Shown: piece after piece, positions 34,442-46,292 of the stretch
How the letters are laid out: every line of letters starts with the position of its first letter
Numbering within the stretch: the stretch's first letter is position 1
Source: Euryodendron excelsum
Lineage: Eukaryota > Streptophyta > Magnoliopsida > Ericales > Pentaphylacaceae
Length of the DNA: 64,000 nucleotides
NCBI GenBank assembly: GCA_033060915.1
Contig: CM065378.1
Coordinates: forward strand, 53,477,501 to 53,541,500
Direction of reading: 5' to 3'
The notes under the pieces: generated by a model
Database searches by the model: none
Told to the model about the DNA's origin: nothing
Seen by the model: only the letters and a program-made list of their open reading frames with translations
Made by a program: the position numbers and the translations under genes

Positions 34442-36120
34442 CTAAGCCAATTCAGTTGCATCTTTCTTGAGATCTTCATTGAGTGGTTGAAATTTCATTA
34501 TTGATGTTGTTCCCGAATCTGACCTATCATCAAATATTACACATTCTAATTCTGGTTCATTAGAAGAAAATTTTGCAAACTCAGTTGGATTATCTCCATC
34601 AATATAATATTTGTCTTCACCTACAAAAATAAACAAATCACATGAAAGTAAATTACATTTAGCTTAATTACACTAAGAAAAAAATATTAAGTGATGAATA
34701 AACCCACACAAGTTCTAATATTTCGTTAGTTACTCATTATACTTTTTTTTTTCTTTCATCACAACTTGCAAATATGACAATGCATAAAAACTAAATCTTC
34801 AACTATATTTGTTGCTAATCTATTTCTTTTTATGCTTTGAATTAGAGAATAGGTACTAATATTCCTTTTACTGTAAAATTACAACACTGCTTATTAGAGT
34901 AACTCAAAAGCCAAGTTTTGCAATGGAAGTGTTGAAGCACTGTGATTGGCCCGCCAAAAAATTGGCTCCTCATGCATCTTTGCCTTAATAACACAAGGCT
35001 AATTAAAATAACTCAATCTACTAGAACAAAAAACTTCATATTTAAGATACTTTTTGAAAATCATTTTGATTGTGAAAAATTAGTTCAACACACTTACTTT
35101 TATTTAATAACACTTCTTAATCTTCATGTGCTAATTGCCGTTGAACTCTATTACTTCTATCTGGAAGCCAAATATTGCTATAATATTTAGAAACCAATGA
35201 ATATGCCATAAAATGTAAAATAGTGTTATTTGTGTTCCATCTATTATCAAAAAATGTTATGAATGGTATTAAAGAAATCAAATCAGCAGTAAGTAGACCT
35301 TTACCTACATATTCAGATATGACTTTCTTCACATTTTCAATCATTAAGTCCAACATGACATATATGAGATGTAGCACAAGAGAATAAGTGTCTACAACCC
35401 TTAGCATCTCAATATCAGGTTTTGTAAAACTCAAGAGATAATCTAGGTTCTCCTACAAAGAGTCATCAACAATACATTGCTTTACCTCTCAAGTTTTCAC
35501 CTTCATTGGATTTTTTTCCATATCTATGAATCTTTTAATTTGCATCCATGATCATTTTTTTGACACGAGCATCAACTCGTTCAAGCGTCTAACCAAAACA
35601 ATGCCTGATGCAAATCTTGTTTCTGTTACATTTAGCAAAGTCAATTGCGAATAACTATTGAAAATAACCAACGACATATTATGATTAACAATAAAATTCC
35701 TTATGTTTTGCAATTCACCAAACTAGCAACCATTTGCATTAACAACATTGAGGTGATCTTCCAGGTGCTTCAAACATGCTTCTTGGGATCAAAATTAAAA
35801 TTATACGAAACACATGGTATCCAATAAATATAGGGATATTTACCTTCAATTATTAATCCAACAATTTTGAAGTTAATTGTATTATTTGTACCAATTTGAA
35901 CAACCTTCACTTTCCCAACTTCAATCAGAGGACAGAAAATATACTTGTGACATATTCTCTGTTTTTCACATTTTCACTTGCATTTATAGCCTTTAGAAAT
36001 ATTTTTGCTCTACTAAATGCTGTCATTATGTTTTTTTTTTTTTTTTTTTATGTTTACAAGTAGTCTCATTTGTCTATCTAACCACCTATTTGAGCATATA
36101 AATATTCATTTTATTTTTCA
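34442..36120 (-). pseudogene. Decayed hAT-type transposase (DUF659/hAT family)
   Basis: Read on the minus strand from about 36120 down, broken frames give WLDRQMRLLVN, then FLKAINASENVKN. Next come EVGKVKVVQI, GLIIEGKYPYIYWIPCV, RFASxIVLVRRL-like and MSFTKPDIEMLRVVDTYSLV, then ENVKKVISEY and FFDNRWNTNNTILHFMAYSL. This is the order seen in plant hAT-like proteins: DUF659, then linker, then the region before the C-terminal dimerisation domain. Stops and frameshifts interrupt nearly every block. The longest intact stretch is 35117-35434 (105 codons). The part near 34442-34636 may be the acidic C-terminal end. The element ends were not found. Confidence 0.7.
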
Positions 36121-36862
36121 AAAAACTTGTATACCCGAAATCCTCTCATCACATATGTATTCTCCTGTACGAATAATGTTATACACAATTTATCATATGA
36201 AGCAGTGTTTCCTCATAATTTGCTATTGGCAAGTATCTGTAAATACTATTAAAATAAAGACATTTTGCCAAATTGAATGATAAAGTTGGGGTATAATATG
36301 GGTAGCTTTCTTGTCTGCAATATCCCTATTAGCCACATTGACTGCTTTTTCCAAATGTCCTAAATTTAATTCATTTATTTTTTTTGGATTGTACCAAATC
36401 TAATCTTTTATGTAAAGAAATATAATTTGTCTTTTTTTTTTTTTTGCATCTAATTTTTGTTGAGCTTTCCTTCTTTCTGTTGCTTCATACTCTCTTTTCA
36501 ATGTTTGTAAAAGATTATTCCAATGGACTTACAGGCTTCAACTCAAAAAAATTAAAAGTTTCAATAACTGGGTATTGACTTTTGAATATGATCAAGTCAC
36601 CTTTTTGTTGCAGTAGTTGCAAGACCACCATCTTTTATGTAGATTCCAATGTACATTAAATGGAGATGACACATCTTCACTTCTTGATTTGTTATGGGCT
36701 TATGATCATATGAGTTGGTTTATGTTTTAATGCCATGTATTTACAATATATCATTTAGGCCATGATTAATGAGAAAGAAAAATTATTGAAGAAGAAAAAG
36801 TAAATTACATTTTTTCTAATTTAAAAAACAAAAGATACATATTTAATGAACTTCATCGTTAA

Positions 36863-36895
<33 letters not shown>

Positions 36896-38813
36896 CGCGT
36901 GTGTGTTCAAATATTTAATATGTATTTATCCAAATAAGAGTTATATAGAGTGAAAATATTTAAAATATGCAATATATATACATAAATCTAAAGCAGTTAA
37001 AGAATATTTCGGCCTTCGGGTATTCCTAAAACTTCAATATACATAAAACTATGTAGAGTTATATAAATGGTGTAGGGACACATATATATATTTGATATGT
37101 AATCCCTCCTTATATCACATATCTTATTCTTAAGCCAAATAGCATAAAATTCTGAACATCCTTGAACTCTCGAAGTATTTGAATGTAATTATGAATTACA
37201 AAGGGCTTGAGGTAGTCTTGTTGGTCTACCTTTGACCAAACCAGAGAGAAGACAAATCAAGGTACTTATATGTGCTTATTTTTTATGACTCTTTAAAAAT
37301 AAGTCATCAGTAACTGATAATATTGTCATTTTAGGAGTGTTTGGTGGTGTAAGTAAAAACAAGCTAGGAGTTAATGACTTAGAAATTTGCAATAAAAAAT
37401 ATGTGATTGATCACAATTCATTGGTCTTGCATTGAAGATTTATGAGGTGGACGATCTGTAGGATGATTTTCTCTTCCCTTTTGGAGATGTGCAGTAGTTC
37501 AATTTATGTTTTGTCACAACTAATGATTCACAAGGTGTAATATTATTTTCCTTAACCTGCATGACTTAAAAAGCATTATACTAAGTAGTGCCTATATATG
37601 TCACTTCCCCTTTCCTCACCCCCTTAAAGAACGTGTCCTCGCATTGGGCTGATTCAACACACTTTCAGTTGGGATTGACTCTAATTTTATCACGATCCAA
37701 GATCTAAATTGTATAATATTGTTTGCTTTGGGCCATGGTCCACATAATTTAAAATTTATGATACCAAGTAGATACAAGTGTCTACATATATGAGATTTCT
37801 TTTCTCCTCCCTAGGCGATGTGATCATAGCACGTAGCGTAGGAGTTAGCCTATCGTTGTCCTAGTCGGTCAGGTATCTCGTTCCTATTCCTTAGGAACTA
37901 TTTGGAAGGTTTGGATTCCTTATACATGTCCCATTTTGTATGGACTGCTGCCTTTGATTTCATTTGACTTTGGATACCTTAGGGGAAAAGGGTAAGAAGC
38001 TTCCTAGTTGGTGTTGCATGTTTAGGAAGTGGTTAATCATCTTGTGTTGCATTGCGACATGGCCAGAGATGTAGAGTTTACTCTTTTTTATTTTTGGAGT
38101 TTGTTGGGTTGTATTAGGTTTGGTGATTCATTTATCTAAGAGTTAGGGCAGAAGTTGCTAAGTAATGAATGGTGGCGCCATTGTGCCTGATGTGGGGTAT
38201 TTACAGAGACCAAATCTATGACATTTTTGAAGATGTAGAGTTGGCAATTCATAGAATTTAAATGATCGTTTTACAAATTTTTCAGTTTGGATTAGAATAG
38301 AATTTTTGTGACTCTTATTTTGCTTTTGTTGATGTCATAAGAGATCTATCTTTTTTTACGATTTATATACTTAGTTTTTTCTATACCCCAATGTTTAGAG
38401 ACTATATCCCTCTTTTAGTGTTTGTACTGAAATTATTTACTTATGAAGGAAAAGTTAAGTATAGATCAGAAATACCTCCCATAGTAAGGAGTGATGAGAG
38501 GATGGGCTTGTAAACCATTTGAATTGATGAGCCTCTTTCATAAATAGAAACTTTCTATTTTTGGTGCTAATATAATTGAAATTCCATAGGATATGTGTCT
38601 TATATTCCAAGTTTATAAAGATTATTCTCCAAATACTCGGGTTAACACTTCACATTGGTGCTTAAGGCTCCTTTAAGTTAGCAAAAAGTGTAATTTCTCC
38701 CAAGATTTGAAGAATTGCATGATGTGTGGGCTCTATTAATGTGTGCTTTACCTTTTTTGCTGCTAAGAAATAAGATGCCTTACACTACCAGTTCATATGT
38801 TAATGTTAATCTG
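36121..38813. other. AT-rich intergenic DNA, no gene recognised
   Basis: Includes an AT then GT microsatellite at about 36864-36905 (ATATATAT to GTGTGTGCGCGTGTGTG). The stretch 36300-36560 may contain the N-terminal remnant of the hAT transposase on the minus strand but is too decayed to assign. Nothing else is recognised. Confidence 0.5.
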
Positions 38814-41800
38814 TGTTGTGCCCCGGTTTTTAACTAAGCTCTCTTGGCTTAGGAAAAAGCACGGTATTCTCTCTGTTAGAACTTACCCTCCTAAAAGGAT
38901 AAGTGCGACGAGAGTTTGAACTTGAAATTGATTTTGAATAAAGACTTTTTAGAAAAATAGGAGTCGCCACTTAACATAATTAAAGATGTGTTAGGTCACC
39001 TAAAACTAAGTATAATCTAAAGACTAAATTTAGGTTTTTTGAAATTGTTTTGAAAATGTCCTTCTTAAGAAGGTTTTTGCAAAAGAAGTTTTTAGTAACC
39101 TTTTAAAATGGTTTAAAGCACTTTTGAAAACTTGACTCCGAGTTGGTCTTTGAAACCGGAAATTTGTGGTCTGGGGGTTGGTCACGTATAGGGAAGATAT
39201 CCTAAGATCATCACCCTATCTTGCCCTTTTGGTACCTATATGTCTAATCACCCTTAGTTCACTCACTTGAGTCACTGGTTACTAAAAGTTCACTTTTATC
39301 CACTTTAGAATTTTGAAAAAGGAGTTTGGTCATCATTTTTTGAATGAATGATGCATGATGCATGTTTCTGGAAAAATATTTGAAAATAGAAAAGTTTTGA
39401 AGTATGATTTGAAATAGAGATTTTGATTGAGAGAGCATTTTAAAAATGAATATTCGACTTAAAAAAAGATTAAAACCGCACCATTTTAGGTTGCTTACGT
39501 ATCTCATTTGGCGAGAATCAAGTCATTTATAGTTCGGGCAAGGACCTGATTGAAATGGACTCATGGGAGTCTTGAAAGGTTTTTGAAACTTGAATTCAAG
39601 AGAGTTTGGACTTGGACTTGAAGATTTTTTAAAGTGCCTTTGAAATAGGACTCAGAAGATTTTTGGAATATTCTGGAAGTTAAACTTGAATATTTTTGAA
39701 ATGTCTTTGAAAGTGTTGGAATATTTTTAGAAACAATTCAATGGAGTTTTGAATGATTTTCGAAATAACTCAAGGGAGTTTTGGAATGGTTTTGAAATCA
39801 TTTTTTGTATACCTTATGAAAGGTACTTTGAAGTGTTTTATCATCCTTGAGAGATTAGTTATTAATCAACTAGACTCCTTTAGGGTTATGATTTTTGGAA
39901 AGTCATTTTAGAAAAGGGTTAGACACTTCTCTTATGGTTTTGAAAACTTTAGGGTTATAGAACCCTATTTGATATCTTACTTTCCTTGAACAACCCTAAC
40001 CATATAAGGCCTAAGATTACTTCCGGGATGCGACTCTTGAAAATCATTTTTTAAAAAGCGTTTTTGAAAAATACTTAGGGTTTAGAACCTTAATATAAAC
40101 AAACTTGAAGGTTGTATTTAATGTATCATTTTCCTTTAGAGACCCTAACCATGGGAGGGTTAAGACCGCCTTAGGAATGTGAGTTTTGAAAACATTTTGG
40201 AAATAGTCTTTTGGAATGTTAAGTGTTTAGCTATTTTAGGTTAAGACAAGTTGGAGAGAGCCTTTGAAAACACTTGGTGAAGTGACATGGTGTCATTTGA
40301 AAAGGGTTCTTTGGAGATGATTTGAAAACATAAGAGAGTAGAGTATGATTTTTGAAAGGATGTCATGAAAATCATTTTGATATGAAGGTGTTTGAAAAAG
40401 GTTTAGAGTTAGAGTCTTGAAGCCAACTAACCATGGTTGGGATGACTTAGGGTTAACTAACTAGGGTTAGGTTAACCTAGGGCTAAGGTGACCTAGGGTT
40501 AACTAACTAAGGTTAGGTTAACCTAGGATTTGGTTGATTTATGGTTGACTAATTTGAGTTAGGTTAACCAAAGTAAGACAATTAGGATCAAGTTAACCTA
40601 GAGTTTTGGAAGGTGCTTTTGGACTAGGGTTTAGACCTAGTGGTTTTGGAAAGATGGTTTTGTGCATGAACTTGAAAGTGTGTTTTGAAAACCATTTTAT
40701 GAAAACCATTCAAGTGAATGTTGGGTTTGTATGGTTGGTATTCGGAAACCACTGAAGAGAGGGTTGCCTTAGAACCATTTTCACCACTAACTCAAGTGAG
40801 TAAAACTTGCGAAAATCAATATTGAATATATAGTTTTAAAGACTTCTTTGATTGAAAACTAAAGAGAATTAACCTTTGAAAATTATTTTTGGAAAGGAGG
40901 TTTTGGGAAACCACTTTTAAGGTGTTGAAAACCACTCTAAAGAATAAGGGTTCATATGGTTGATTTGAGGGAAATCACTCCAAAGAGGACTCCATGGTAC
41001 CATTCTAACCACAATATTCAAAAAAACAAAACTTTCAAAAATCAAGATGAAGATGGTAGTTTTAGAAAACCATTTTTCTACAAATTAATGAGAAAAAACT
41101 TTTGAGAACCCTTCTTAAAGAGGGTTGTTTTGAAACCACTTTTGGGGTGTAGAAAACCACTCTAGAGAATAAGGGCTCCTATAGTTAATAAATGAGGAGA
41201 CCACTCAAGAAAGGGTTTCATGAGAACCGTTTCAACCACAAAACTCAAGATATCAAAACTTTGAAGACCAAAGTGAACAAGGTTTAAAAACCATTTTAAT
41301 GCAATTTGAAAATAGTAAAATGCAATAATGCAAAATGAAGTTAAAGGGCTTAAGGAAGGCTCCTTAAGACATAGAAATCTAAAGCTTCGAACTAGGTTTC
41401 AAGAAACCAACTCTTAGGGCCATTCTTAGAAAAACCCTTGAATATGAATTTTGAACAATTTGTAGAGATTAGAAATGCTAGAGGGTTTGAAACATATCTT
41501 TGAACATGAAAAATGAAGCCAAGTATGCAATACATGAGAATACCAACCATATGTAAGGGGGTCATGAAATCATACAAGGCTAAAATGCCACAACACATTG
41601 CAAGGGGCCTATGGTTCATACCATGAAAAGATAGGCTAAAGGGAGAACCCCCACTCTGTGGCTTCCCTAAAGCTTCCCTTAGGCATGGACCTAAGGTCCT
41701 CTTGTTCAAGAAAATAGGAAAGAGGGGTAGAAGATGGGGAGTAAAATAGAGAATAATCTAAGTAGGCTAGTAGAGAGAAGAGAAGAGTTTGGGGGGGGGG

Positions 41801-42486
41801 GGTAGCGAAATGTAAAGAGAAATACTATCTTGTCTTCACAACTTCTTCAAGCTTCAATGGAGGGCTTTACTTGAGTTTTGAAGGGTCTTCAATGGCCTTG
41901 AAGGGGCTGAAAATGGCTTAAGTCTTGCTTTAGAGACTTTAGAGATGAAATGTATAGGCTTGAGGTGAGTGAAATCTAGCTTAGATGTTTGAAGGGTTGA
42001 AAGGCGTGGAGTGTTCAAGATTTTTTGAGGTTTTGGGAGTATTTCAGCAGGGCTTCACCATTGTTTTCAGCTCTAGAATACGTAGAGGGGTGGCCTGCTA
42101 TTTAAAAGCAAAGATTCTAGGGTCTGGCGCATGTGCTACATGCACCCAGGCAAATTTTACCCTGGCACATGTAGCATATACGCTAGTATTATGCCATTAA
42201 CTAAGTGCCATGTTGCACTCTTTGTACTACACCAACTTGGACTGCAAGTCAAGTTTTATCCGATCCGATAATTTTTTGGGAGCATGTATCATACGTTCCG
42301 CCGCCGAGAACTCTTATGCTGACTTCACCTCGATATCCGCACAAACCAAGAAAGATCTAGGAAAATTGGTCACGTTTACGATGTTCCTTTATTATTTCTC
42401 ATGAATCGACAGTCCTCGAAGAGCTCCAAAGGATTGTAGATGTCAGAGTTATATTATTAGGAAGCGTGCACGAAAATGAACTTTTT

Positions 42487-42911
42487 AGAGCGTCTGCGAG
42501 ACGCTCTAATGGTTGCCGAAAGTAGCAGTTTTTGCGCCATATGATCGTGGCTTCTGGGAAGCGTCCTCCTCAATCGAACTGTACCGATGGGAGGTCCTCC
42601 AAAAAAACTCCAGGAAATTTTCTAATTTACGTATTTCTCAATTCATTTGACAATGGGTTTTAATTAGGGAATTGAAGAAAAAGGCAACCCTGATGGAGTA
42701 TCTGTGAGACATTCGAAGAGTCTTTTAAAATGGCAAATTATGGGCCACATGATCGGATGATTTGAGAAGTGATCTTTTCAATCGAGCCGTATCGATGGAA
42801 AGACTTATAGAAAATTTCATAATTTACGCATTTCTCAAGTCATTTGACTGTGCATTTTAATGAGAGAATTAGAGAAAAAGACAACCCTAGCGGAGCATCT
42901 ACGAGATGCTC
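42487..42911. repeat. Two-unit degenerate tandem repeat with a conserved hairpin
   Basis: Units of about 205 bp start near 42487 and 42693, with a partial third at about 42893. They share ATGATCG, GAAGNG, TTTACG, ATTTCTCAA, TCATTTGAC and GGCAACCCT/GACAACCCT blocks. Unit 1 starts with stem AGAGCGTCT/AGACGCTCT (loop GCG). The third start has GAGCATCT/AGATGCTC (loop ACG), the same stem with a paired G-C to A-T change. The middle copy is partly broken. Confidence 0.7.
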
Positions 42912-43123
42912 TGGGAAGCTTTTGTTAACTTAAAGATGTTTCGCGTCAAGGGACTTGCCTAGAAATGGATAGGGATCTCATTTAGAGTATCCAGATGCAT
43001 GACAGTTTGTTACCCAGAGCTAGTGTAGTTCTAGGAAGTGTCTGGGTCTCCATGAGCAAAATGGTCATTTTGACTAGAACATGTAAGAATACGGCCGGGA
43101 TGGATTTGAGTGGCATATCGGAC

Positions 43124-43370
43124 ATGTCGGACTATCTAGAGACAGTTTGAGGAGGTGGACTTACCGTCTCGAGGGATTAGTGCTTTCTCGAAGGGCATGC
43201 TGGTATGTCCAAGGGGTAGTTTTGTCATTTTGACCAGAGTTGACTTGATTGGTATCTTGAACATGTCGGACTGCAAGGGATAGTCGTAAAGGGTGGATTT
43301 ACCGTCTTGAGGACTTAGTACTTTCTTAATAGATGTGCCGGGGTGCCCAAGGGGCAATTTGGTACTTTTT
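43124..43370. repeat. Two-copy degenerate duplication, period about 138 bp
   Basis: CATGTCGGACT starts near 43124 and 43262. Each is followed by GTGGACTTACCGTCT or GTGGATTTACCGTCT, then TTAGTGCTTTCT or TTAGTACTTTCT, and a CCAAGGGG block before a GTCATTTT/GGTACTTTT end. Part of the giant LTR. Confidence 0.8.
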
Positions 43371-43407
43371 TTATCATGTTGGGCTAGTAGGTGCTGGTGT
43401 TGACTTG

Positions 43408-43890
43408 CGTTTACGAGTGTTTCCGTCGCTCCGACGGTTGTGACGTGTTGGTTCCTGGAGGTCTCTCTTTTCTTTGATGAACGTGCCATGGCCAAGAGGG
43501 GCATTCGGTCCCGTGATAGTGGGCGGTTTAATGAAAAAAACCTATGTCGACTTGGTGAGTGTTCTCGTCACTCCAACGACTTAAAGGTTTGTGAGTATTT
43601 CTGTCACTCCGACGGTGTCGTGTTGGTTCCGGAGACTGCCTGGTCTCGGAAAACTACCGGATGCCAAGGGGCATAACGAATATTCTACATTGGTGGGCTA
43701 GTAGGTGCCAGAAGTGAACCGTTTAAAGTTTGAGTATTTTCATCACTCCGACTGCAGTGATTGGTTTCGGAGATTGGCTGGTCTTTGAAAGCTACCTTGG
43801 AAGGTTTGTGAGTTTCTATCACTCCGATGGTATGATAGTTTGTGAGTGTTTTCGTCACTCTGACCGTGTTTGGCATTAGTTCCGGAGATC
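43408..43890. repeat. Degenerate repeats with the motif GTCACTCCGACGG
   Basis: Six near-copies of GTGAGTGTTTTCGTCACTCC and variants occur near 43410, 43553, 43590, 43723, 43807 and 43843. Four are followed by TTGGTTCCGGAGA or close variants. Spacing is irregular (about 35 to 145 bp), indicating repeated internal duplication within the giant LTR. Confidence 0.75.
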
Positions 43891-44072
43891 GATCTATCTC
43901 AGGAAGTTGCCTGGAGTGCCTAGGGGTATTTTGGTCATTTGGCTATAATTGGGCTCGAACGGCCTGGAAAGCAAGTGATTGACTTGATTGGAGTTTGGAA
44001 GTGCTATGATGTTTTACTAGTGAATTGATTTGGACTGGATATTGCCGAACGGGCAAAAATAGAGTGCTTACA

Positions 44073-44091
44073 ACTACCCTTCTTTTCCATC
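44073..44091 (-). other. Polypurine tract of the giant element
   Basis: Minus strand GATGGAAAAGAAGGGTAGT abuts the TGTAAGC start of the LTR at 44072. In LTR retrotransposons the purine tract directly 5' of the 3' LTR primes plus-strand DNA synthesis. Confidence 0.5.
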
Positions 44092-46287
44092 TTTGCTTGT
44101 CAAAGACAGAAAACAATAAAATAAGGGTCCTATTTTGATCACGAGGTGATTAAAGGGACTAGAGTAGTTGGAATTTGAAATTTTGAGTTTGAAAACTGGA
44201 TGATTTAGATTTTTTGAAATATGGTGTTTTGAAAAGTTGATTTTGAAATGATTTTGAAATTAATTCTTCCTGAACTGACATTCTAACTAGTGGAATAACA
44301 CACTTTTAAGGGTTTTTGAAATTGATACATTGAAATTGAAGATGAGTTTCCTTTGAAAAAATTTTGAACTTTAGGAGATTCAGGGTTTTTGAAATTGGTA
44401 CTTAGAAATTAAAGATGATTTTTTGAAAGCTGTTGAAATTGATTTTTCTTGAACTGACATTCCGACGCGTGGAACAACACTCCTGTAAGGAGATTCAGGA
44501 TTTTTGAATTTAAATATGATTTTTGAAGTGATTGAAGTAGATTATTTGAAATGATTTTAAAATGGCCTTTGAAACTTGGAACAAAACTTTTGAGGATAAA
44601 GTTTGAAATTGGGAATTTTTGAAAATATATTTTTTGAGGCGAAAGCTTGAAAACCCGAAATTTGGAAAGTTATGCTTTTTGAGGCGAAAACTTGAAAACT
44701 CGAGATTTTGAAAGTTAGGCTTTTTGAGACAAAAGATTAAAAATCTGAAAGGTTCGGCTTTTTTAGGCGAAAACTTGAAAATTCGAATTTGAAAAGTTAG
44801 GCTTTTTAAGGAGAAAGCTTAAAAACCAAAACTTTTGAAAAACGAAACTTTTGAAGTAAAAAGCTTGAGAAAGCTAGAAAACTCGAAAGTTTGAAAGTTA
44901 GGCTTCTTGAGGCAATAGCTTGAAAATTCAAAATGTGAAAAGTTAGGCTTTTTGAGGAGAAAGCTTGAAAATCCAAAATTTTTAGAAAATAAAGTTTTTG
45001 AAGAAAAAAGCTCAAAAAACCTGAGAAATATTTTTAAGATTAAACTTTTTAAAGGAATATATTTAGAAAACCTAGAGATTGATGAGAACGGAAATTTTTT
45101 TTTGAAGAAAAAAGTTTAGAAAACCTGGAGATTGATTTTGAGTTGAAACTTTTTTGAAAGAAAATATTTAGAAAACCTAGAGACTGATTAGAACGGAAAC
45201 TTTGTGAAGGAAAAAGTTTGAAAAACCTAGAATTTGACTAGAATTGAAATTTTTTAAAAGAAAAAGATTAGAAAACCTCGAAATTGATTTGACTTGAAAC
45301 TTGTTTTGTTGAAGGCAAAATGTTTAGAGAATTCAATATGACTCAAAATTTTAATTCTTGAAGATAAAATGTATAGAAAATTCATTTTGACTTGAAACTT
45401 GAACTGTCGAAGACAAAATGTGTAGAAAATTCATTTTGACTATAGAATTTTGATTTTTTCAAAAACAAAATGTTTAGGAAATTTGTTTTGACTCAAAACT
45501 TGAAACTTTTTAAAAGAAAATTTTAGAAAAACTTATTTGACTTTTGAAAATTGATTTTGAATTTGAAAGAAAACAAGAGCTTTTGCTCTTTTGAATTTGA
45601 AACCTTTTGTAGAAAAAGTTTTGAAAGCTGTTGAAATTGACTTTGAGATGTGAAAGTTTTTATAGGGGAAGCCTTGAAAGTTTTTGGACTTTTAAAAACT
45701 GAATTTTGGATTTGAAAGAAAGCAAGGGCTTTTGTTTTTAAAGTTGATTTTTAGCCAATTCGATTAGAATTATACCTTGGCTTTACCATGAAGCTTTGGA
45801 GGTGGTTAAGCTTGTGGAATCATCAGAGACTATTCTGTGGTTATAGTTTTTTTTTTTCTTGAAGTTAGAAGGATAAGGCTTTTGTTCCGTCTTGGGCCGA
45901 GGTTTCCGGAGAGTAGAATATTTGGTGTTTGCTTGATTGTCGAGTTTTACTTTTGGTAAGCATGACAATATTCTAGTTGACCTGTCTCCTAAGAGATTTT
46001 TGCTTTTTTGAAGTTAAACATCTTTAGTTTGTTTTTGGAGGGGGTGAGATCTCTTTTGAAAAGTTTAAGGTATTTAGAAGGTCGAACATTCTTGGTTGGT
46101 TTATCTTGGATGGATCAAATGGTTTGAATTTGAATGAGAGGTGTAGGGTGGAACATTGCCCAGTTTTAATGATTTGAGAAGGGTGAATCAGACTGTTCAA
46201 AGTTGATTGGGGAGATCGAGGGTGGATCGTTGCCCCAGTTTTCATTGTTTGAAAAACGATAGATTAAGATGTTCAAACTTTTTACAG
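44092..46287 (-). mobile_element. Internal 3' region of the giant Tat/Ogre-like element (left part)
   Basis: Non-coding, A/T- and GAAAA-rich DNA between the polypurine tract and the insertion point of the Athila-like element. It contains the 45-52-bp tandem array at 44636-45540. No gag or pol motif is visible. The sequence should resume at 59828 after the insertion. Confidence 0.45.
44636..45540. repeat. Degenerate tandem array, unit about 45 then 50-52 bp
   Basis: GAGGCGAAAGCTTGAAAA-type unit starts fall at 44636, 44681, 44726, about 44765, 44808, 44909 and 44954, mostly 45 bp apart. The array passes into units starting GAAAACCTAGAGATTG (about 45066, 45117, 45170, 45221, 45270; about 52 bp). 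It then passes into AGAAAATTCATTTTGAC units (about 45326, 45376, 45425, 45475; about 50 bp). On the minus strand the 45-bp part reads as a 15-residue Leu/Phe/Ser-rich repeat, but there is no sign of a real protein. Confidence 0.8.
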
Positions 46288-46292
46288 GAAGT
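46288..46292. other. Target site duplication (left copy), GAAGT
   Basis: GAAGT here abuts the LTR start at 46293 and matches GAAGT at 59823-59827, just outside the other LTR. A 5-bp duplication is normal for Ty3 integration. It proves the element inserted as a unit. Confidence 0.95.

Larger units (their letters stand above)
38814..44072 (-). mobile_element. Giant LTR (5.26 kb) of a Tat/Ogre-like Ty3 retrotransposon
   Basis: On the minus strand the block starts TGTAAGCACTC (44072) and ends CCGGGGCACAACA (38814), so it has TG...CA ends. Directly outside its start lies a purine tract (GATGGAAAAGAAGGGTAGT), as expected of the polypurine tract before a 3' LTR. GTGGCGACTCC near its 3' end and the very long, low-complexity, non-coding make-up are traits I associate with the Tat/Ogre lineage. 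The interior is made of degenerate direct repeats (see separate entries). The matching 5' LTR would be beyond the window. Confidence 0.55.

Noticed and set aside
40430..40600. Possible interstitial telomere array
   Set aside because: The words are spaced irregularly and are not the 7-base plant telomere unit in tandem.
42487..43890. Possible CRISPR-like array from regularly recurring motifs
   Set aside because: Plant nuclear context, degenerate motif copies, variable spacing and no cas genes; explained by tandem duplication in an LTR.
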